Positions 9,270 through 12,475 of a DNA stretch of 12,475 nt are shown here, one piece after another. The DNA is taken from NCBI GenBank assembly GCA_013695395.1, contig JACDAP010000047.1, forward strand, positions 1 to 12,475, in the 5' to 3' direction. The notes beneath the pieces were generated by a model. That model saw only the letters and a program-made list of their open reading frames with translations. It searched no databases and was not told where the DNA came from. The stretch is from Solirubrobacterales bacterium. Lineage in GTDB: Bacteria > Actinomycetota > Thermoleophilia > Solirubrobacterales > Solirubrobacteraceae. The number at the start of each line of letters is the position of its first letter. Position 1 is the first letter of the stretch. The position numbers and the translations under genes are program-made.

Positions 9270-9644
9270 TCAGGGCCGGCGGACGTCGAGGACGTCGGAG
9301 AGCCACAGCAGGTCGTCGTCGAGCGAGAGCAGCGTGAGGCCGTGCGCCTGCGCGGTAGCGGCGATCATCAGGTCCATCGCGCGGCGGCGGGGCTGGCGTC
9401 CGCGGGCGAGGCAGTGTGCGGCAAGCTCGCCCCACGCCTCGGCCACCGCCTCGTCCACCGAAAGCGGCGCGTACGTCCGTCGAACGTGGGCCAAGCGCGT
9501 TCGTCGCACCTGGAGCTCGGGCTCGGGGGGCCGACGCGCCACCCCGTAGCGCAGCTCCGCGACGGTCACGACGCTGACCGCACCCGCGATGCCGTCGAGT
9601 CGGAGACCGGTCACGACGACCGAGGTGTCGAGGAGCGCCCTCAC
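9270..9644 (-). CDS. vapC: PIN-domain toxin, VapC family (probable ribonuclease)
   Basis: Probable Mg-dependent RNA-cutting toxin of a type II pair with the gene before it. The 124 residues carry the PIN acidic set: Asp6 in LLDTSVV, Glu30 in VTVAELRYG, Asp91 in AMDLMIAATA and Asp109 in LSLDDDLLWL. The distance from Asp6 to Glu30 (24 residues) is shorter than in most VapC proteins I know, where it is about 30-40, so the first helix or loop looks trimmed. All four acids are present, so I read it as intact. It starts with GTG at 9644, overlapping the antitoxin stop as GTGA, the usual antitoxin-toxin coupling. It converges with glgB. The RNA target cannot be told from sequence. Confidence 0.88.
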   Translation of the reverse strand: MRALLDTSVVVTGLRLDGIAGAVSVVTVAELRYGVARRPPEPELQVRRTRLAHVRRTYAPLSVDEAVAEAWGELAAHCLARGRQPRRRAMDLMIAATAQAHGLTLLSLDDDLLWLSDVLDVRRP

Positions 9645-9907
9645 TCGAAGGGATCGACCAGGCCGCCCCCGGCCTTGCGCAGGTCATCCATCAGCGTCTC
9701 GTCCGGCGGGAGGGAGGCGATCATCTCGTTGTAGACGTGGGCAGGGACGAAGCGCTGCGGCCCGTCCCGATCCTCGTCCTCGACCACCGGCCCGAGCTGG
9801 GCCACCGGCCGACCGGAGACCGTGATGGTGAACTGCTCGCCGGCCTCGGCGCGGCGCAGGACGTCGGCCACATCATTCCTGAGCGTGCGCTGCGGGATGA
9901 CGGTCAT
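9641..9907 (-). CDS. vapB: Phd/YefM-type antitoxin (VapB role)
   Basis: Neutralises the adjacent PIN toxin and probably represses the pair. The 88-residue product has the Phd/YefM N-terminal DNA-binding fold (TLRNDVADVLRRAEAGE, then FTITVSGRPVAQLGPV), an acidic linker (VVEDEDRDGP), and a C-terminal segment ending DDLRKAGGGLVDPFE that would wrap the toxin. It starts at ATG 9907 with no ribosome-binding site; a TACGCT box six bases upstream suggests a leaderless message. An inverted repeat at 9916-9934 overlaps that box and is a good candidate for autoregulation. Its fold is Phd-like rather than AbrB-like, a pairing with PIN toxins common in actinobacteria. The gene name reflects partnership with VapC. 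Confidence 0.88.
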   Translation of the reverse strand: MTVIPQRTLRNDVADVLRRAEAGEQFTITVSGRPVAQLGPVVEDEDRDGPQRFVPAHVYNEMIASLPPDETLMDDLRKAGGGLVDPFE

Positions 9908-9913
9908 GGCGCG

Positions 9914-9934
9914 AGCGTAGCACCGGCTGCTACG
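9914..9934 (-). promoter_or_regulatory. Probable leaderless promoter and operator of the vapBC pair
   Basis: On the minus strand TACGCT (9919-9914) fits the actinobacterial -10 pattern TANNNT. It lies six bases before the vapB ATG, so transcription would start at or next to the start codon. Overlapping it is a perfect 7-bp inverted repeat: 9916-9922 (CGTAGCA) and 9928-9934 (TGCTACG), spaced by five bases. An antitoxin bound here would block the -10 box, as type II antitoxins usually do. No good -35 is visible. The site lies in the 62-base gap shared with treZ, so binding could also affect treZ. Confidence 0.6.
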
Positions 9935-9969
9935 GCTGGACGGGCTTGCGCGACGCTCCCCTCGGGAAG

Positions 9970-11712
9970 ATGCGGGAGGTGACTCACGCGTTCCCGTTCC
10001 TGCTGCCCCTCGGTGCCACCCCGGCCGGAGCGGGGCACACCTGTTTCCGCGTCTGGGCCGAGCAGGCCGAGCGCGTCGAGGTCTCGGTGGGCGGGGGGCG
10101 GCATCCGCTCGCGTCCGAGGGGTTCGGGATCTGGAGCGCTGAGCTTCCGGCTGGCCACGGGGACGCGTACGAGTACGCGCTCGACGGCGGCGACCCGCTC
10201 CCCGACCCCGCGACCCGCTGGCAGCCCGGGGGGCTCCGCGGGCCGAGCGCCGTGGTCGATCCGGGCACGTTCGCCTGGACCGACGCCGACTGGGAAGGCG
10301 TGGCGCCGGAAAAGCTCGTGATCTACGAGCTGCACGTCGGGACGTTCACCCCGGAGGGCACCTTCGACGCCGCGATCAAGCATCTCGTCGAGCTCGCCGA
10401 GCTCGGGGTCACGGCGATCGAGGTGATGCCCGTCGCCGAGTTCCCGGGCCGCCACGGCTGGGGCTACGACGGCGTGTATCTCTCCGCGGCGCAGTCGAGC
10501 TACGGCGGGCCCGACGGCTTCGCCCGGCTGGTCGACGCCGCCCACGCGGCGGGGCTCGCGGTGATCCTCGACGTCGTCTACAACCACGTCGGCGCGAGCG
10601 GGAACACGGCGCTCGCCGCCTTCGGCTCCTATTTCACCGACAAGTACTCGACGTTCTGGGGCGCGGCGATCAACTACGACGACGCGGGCTGCGACCCCGT
10701 CCGCGAGTGGGTGCTGCAGAGCGCGGAGGGCTGGATCCGCGACTTCCACGTCGACGGCCTGCGACTCGACGCGATCCACGCGGTCTACGACGGCTCCGCC
10801 CGCCCGATCCTGCGGGAGGTCGCCTCGCGCGTGCACGCCGTCGACCCGCGCGCCCACGTCATCGCCGAGTCCGGGATGAACGACCCGGTCGTCACCCGGC
10901 CGCCCGATGAGGGTGGACTCGGCCACGACGCCGCTTGGGCCGACGACTTCCACCACTGCCTGCGCACGCTGCTGACCGGGGAGCAGGAGGGCTACTACGC
11001 GGAGTTCGGTCTCCTCGCCGACCTGGTCAAGTGCTTCCGCCGTCCGTTCCTGCACGACGGGACGTGGTCGGAGTTCCGGGGCCGCCGCTTCGGCGCCCCC
11101 GCCCTTGACCGGCCGCCGCACGAGTTCGTCGTCTTCTCCGCCAACCACGACCAGGTCGGCAACCGGGCCCTCGGCGACCGGCTGCCCGACGAGCTGCGCC
11201 CGCTCGCCGCCTTCGCGACGCTGCTCTCGCCGTTCACGCCGATGCTGTGGATGGGCGAGGAGTACGGGGAGCGCGCGCCGTTCCAGTTCTTCTGCGACCA
11301 CATCGACGAGGAGATCGCCACCGCCACGCGGGAGGGACGCCGCCGGGAGTTCGCGTCGTTCGCCGCCTTCGCGGGGGAAGAGGTCCCCGACCCGATGGAC
11401 CCGGCGACCTTCAAGCGCTCCAAGCTCACGCGCGAGGGAGACCCGGCGCTGCTCGAGCTGCACCGTGCGCTGCTGGCCGCGCGGCGCGAGCTGCCGGTGG
11501 GGGACGTCGACGAGGTCGCCGGGGACGAGGACGGCCGGTGGGTCCGGGTTCGCCGCGGCGCGTTCGAGCTCTGCATGAACTTCGGGACCGAGCCCGCGCT
11601 CGTTCCGGCCACGGGCACGGAGATGGTCCTCGCCACCCGGCCGGCGGACACCGAGCTCGCCGCGGGCGGCGTGCTCGTACCGGGACGGGCCGGGGCCCTC
11701 GTGCGCGCCTGA
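9970..11712 (+). CDS. treZ: Malto-oligosyltrehalose trehalohydrolase
   Basis: Hydrolyses the alpha-1,4 bond next to the terminal trehalose of maltooligosyltrehalose, releasing trehalose in the cytosol (GH13 subfamily 10). The 580-residue product has an N-terminal CBM48-like domain (about 10-100), LVIYELHVGTFTPEGTF at the barrel entry, then VMPVAEFPGRHGWGYDGVY. Catalytic residues are nucleophile Asp267 (FHVDGLRLDAIHAVYD), acid/base Glu300 (VIAESGMND) and Asp394 in the TreZ signature ANHDQVGNRALGDRL (391-405). MGEEYGERAPFQFFCDH is also typical of TreZ and separates it from GlgB and GlgX. The start is uncertain: ATG 9970 has no properly spaced ribosome-binding site, whereas GTG 9979 has GGGAAG nine bases upstream and would shorten the protein by three residues. 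It is separated from glgB by the toxin pair and must have its own promoter. The partner TreY is not in the window. Confidence 0.94.
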   Translation: MREVTHAFPFLLPLGATPAGAGHTCFRVWAEQAERVEVSVGGGRHPLASEGFGIWSAELPAGHGDAYEYALDGGDPLPDPATRWQPGGLRGPSAVVDPGTFAWTDADWEGVAPEKLVIYELHVGTFTPEGTFDAAIKHLVELAELGVTAIEVMPVAEFPGRHGWGYDGVYLSAAQSSYGGPDGFARLVDAAHAAGLAVILDVVYNHVGASGNTALAAFGSYFTDKYSTFWGAAINYDDAGCDPVREWVLQSAEGWIRDFHVDGLRLDAIHAVYDGSARPILREVASRVHAVDPRAHVIAESGMNDPVVTRPPDEGGLGHDAAWADDFHHCLRTLLTGEQEGYYAEFGLLADLVKCFRRPFLHDGTWSEFRGRRFGAPALDRPPHEFVVFSANHDQVGNRALGDRLPDELRPLAAFATLLSPFTPMLWMGEEYGERAPFQFFCDHIDEEIATATREGRRREFASFAAFAGEEVPDPMDPATFKRSKLTREGDPALLELHRALLAARRELPVGDVDEVAGDEDGRWVRVRRGAFELCMNFGTEPALVPATGTEMVLATRPADTELAAGGVLVPGRAGALVRA

Positions 11713-11783
11713 CTCGGCCGGGGGGGCGGCTGGTTGCACGCCGTTCCCGTGTGAGGACCGGTGGAGCGGGGTACGCCTATGCC

Positions 11784-12008
11784 GTGCTCTTTCCCCTTGC
11801 GCTCTCCGGCGGCGCCGCGATCTTCGCCGTGGTCATCGTCATCTTCGTGCTCGTCCTGGCCTATACGGCCTACGGCAAGCACGGGCAGAACATCGGCGCC
11901 CACTCGATGACCAGCCAGAGCGCGCCCGGCGCTGACCGCAAGGCCGGCCTGCAGGACCCCGACGGAGATGACGCCGAGCAGGTCTTCGACGACGGTGGCG
12001 CGCGCTGA
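11784..12008 (+). CDS. Small single-helix membrane protein, unknown function
   Basis: I do not recognise this family. From GTG 11784 it is 74 residues. A hydrophobic stretch of about 25 residues near the N-terminus (FPLALSGGAAIFAVVIVIF, then VLVLAYTAYG) is followed by a hydrophilic tail rich in Asp and Gly, ending DDAEQVFDDGGAR. The basic GKHG just after the helix suggests an outside-facing N-terminus and a cytoplasmic tail. Codons mostly end in G or C. An in-frame GTG at 11751 would give 85 residues with RTGGAGYAYA in front; neither start has a good ribosome-binding site. It follows treZ by 38-71 bases on the same strand and could be co-transcribed. A hairpin overlaps its stop codon. Confidence 0.6.
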   Translation: MLFPLALSGGAAIFAVVIVIFVLVLAYTAYGKHGQNIGAHSMTSQSAPGADRKAGLQDPDGDDAEQVFDDGGAR

Positions 12009-12051
12009 GCGAGCGCGTTGCCGGGCGGAGGCCGCCCGCGCCCCTCAGCGC
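12002..12051 (+). terminator. Nested stem-loop at the end of the small membrane protein gene
   Basis: Outer arms GCGCTGAG (12002-12009, including the stop codon) and CTCAGCGC (12044-12051) pair perfectly. Inside, CGGGCGG (12022-12028) pairs with CCGCCCG (12032-12038) around a 3-base loop. The position at the gene end fits a terminator for the treZ/small-protein transcript. There is no T-run after it. Confidence 0.45.
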
Positions 12052-12198
12052 CGCACGCGCACGGTTGGTCGCGTAGTCGGGGTCCGGCGTGAGGCCGAGG
12101 AACCTGCGGGCCGTCGCGTCGCGGTAGAACGGCTCGGGTGCGAGCGTGCCGGCGGCCGCGACGGCCCGGATCCGCCCGGCGCGCTCGGGGACCAGGGT
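12009..12198 (-). pseudogene. Coding-like remnant without a credible start or end
   Basis: On the minus strand this stretch reads as an ordinary-looking protein segment, beginning TLVPERAGRIRAV and containing PEPFYRDATARRFLGLTPD and DYATNRARAALRG. Nearly all of its codons end in G or C, the signature of real genes here. Upstream, the frame turns into an arginine-rich run to a GTG at 12270 inside a palindrome, a poor start. Downstream, it runs antisense through the small membrane protein gene to a stop at 11839, again arginine-rich. I read it as a gene fragment left by deletion or frameshift. I cannot name the family. A chance open frame is possible. Confidence 0.33.
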
Positions 12199-12240
12199 GC
12201 GGCCGCGCCGCCTCGTCGACGCCCGCTTGGCAGGACGTTC

Positions 12241-12281
12241 CCGGTGACGTTGTGGTTGTTCAACAGCCACAACGGCACCGG
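12241..12281. repeat. 41-bp imperfect palindrome
   Basis: Two 20-base arms (12241-12260 and 12262-12281) flank one central C. The left arm begins CCGGTGACGTTGTGG; the right arm is its reverse complement except at two positions, one of them a G-T wobble. A transcript from either strand would form a long hairpin. It could be a bidirectional terminator, a repeat-family element or a mobile-element end; copy number cannot be judged from one window. Confidence 0.6.
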
Positions 12282-12295
12282 CGTGGGGTCGTCGG

Positions 12296-12314
12296 TGCCG
12301 GTTTCAACCCGGCA
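12296..12314. repeat. Short hairpin beside the palindrome
   Basis: TGCCGG (12296-12301) and CCGGCA (12309-12314) form a perfect 6-bp stem around the 7-base loop TTTCAAC. It begins 14 bases after the 41-bp palindrome, so the two form a tandem hairpin pair in a stretch without a confirmed gene. Confidence 0.4.
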
Positions 12315-12365
12315 GACGCCCGAGTTCTCCTGCTGGCCAAACCGCTCACCTTCGTCTCGGAGGGG

Positions 12366-12475
12366 ATGGGCGCCGCGATGACCGACACGCCGCACCCCGG
12401 CACGGGCTGGGTGGCGCTCGGCCTCGGTCTCTTCACCGAGGTCGTCACGCCTGCCACACTCGGGAATTCGAGGCC
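12366..12475 (+). CDS. Possible start of a further gene, cut by the window edge
   Basis: The ATG at 12366, directly preceded by GGAGGGG, opens a frame that runs to the last base (36 full codons) without a stop. A second in-frame ATG at 12378 has better spacing from that GGAGGGG. The peptide MTDTPHPGTGWVALGLGLF is followed by TEVVTPATLGNSR. Most codons end in G or C until the last few. The same frame is also open back to 12093, so this could instead be part of a longer reading. There is a mildly hydrophobic stretch but no recognisable domain. Real gene status is uncertain. Confidence 0.3.
   Translation, partial: MGAAMTDTPHPGTGWVALGLGLFTEVVTPATLGNSR

Noticed and set aside
12241..12281. Palindrome with GTTGTGG-like ends, considered as an integron attC site
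   Set aside because: The symmetry is nearly perfect, without the spaced bulges and R/L boxes of attC, and no integrase or cassette is visible.
12296..12314. Stem with a TTCAA-containing loop, considered as a tRNA T-arm
   Set aside because: The 7-base loop TTTCAAC is out of register with the TTCRANY consensus, and no acceptor, D or anticodon arms can be found around it.
12045..12395. Minus-strand open frame containing LWLLNNHNVTG, considered as a gene
   Set aside because: The interesting peptide comes from the palindrome, and the rest is Ser/Arg/Pro-rich. The better minus-strand coding signal in this area lies in another frame (12009-12198).
1..12475. CRISPR arrays, rRNA, tRNA, transposase genes, phage genes
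   Set aside because: No regularly spaced repeats, RNA gene signatures or mobile-element proteins were seen by reading both strands.

Overview
The window is very GC-rich DNA, with almost every codon of the real genes ending in G or C. It is packed with genes for trehalose, maltose and alpha-glucan metabolism. A complete GlgE pathway, 4-bp gene overlaps, GTG starts and an apparently leaderless promoter suggest a high-GC actinobacterium, possibly a deep lineage such as Thermoleophilia. That placement is inference; nothing here fixes the taxon.

Layout. Positions 1-655 (minus) carry the 5' part of a cytosolic SGNH hydrolase gene that runs off the left edge. A hairpin at 752-798 separates it from malQ (808-2046, minus), a short 4-alpha-glucanotransferase. 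Forty-six bases from malQ and divergent to it, the plus-strand operon glgE-treS-mak-glgB (2093-9259) begins. All three of its junctions are 4-bp stop/start overlaps. A vapBC-type toxin-antitoxin pair (9270-9907, minus) follows, converging on glgB. A palindrome overlaps its probable promoter. Then come treZ (9970-11712, plus) and a small one-helix membrane protein (about 11784-12008, plus). The last 450 bases hold a hairpin at that gene's end, a coding-like remnant on the minus strand, a 41-bp imperfect palindrome with a neighbouring hairpin, and possibly the start of a further plus-strand gene.

How the genes work together. TreS isomerises trehalose to maltose, Mak phosphorylates maltose to maltose 1-phosphate, GlgE adds maltosyl units to alpha-1,4-glucan, and GlgB introduces the branches. 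TreZ runs the other way, releasing trehalose from glucan ends prepared by TreY, which is not in the window. MalQ reshuffles maltooligosaccharides. Together they form a trehalose/alpha-glucan cycle.

The main pathway is known biology and I do not claim a new system. The points most worth a second look are the compact MalQ, the compact promoter/operator of the toxin-antitoxin pair inserted between glgB and treZ, and the palindrome and gene remnant at the right edge.
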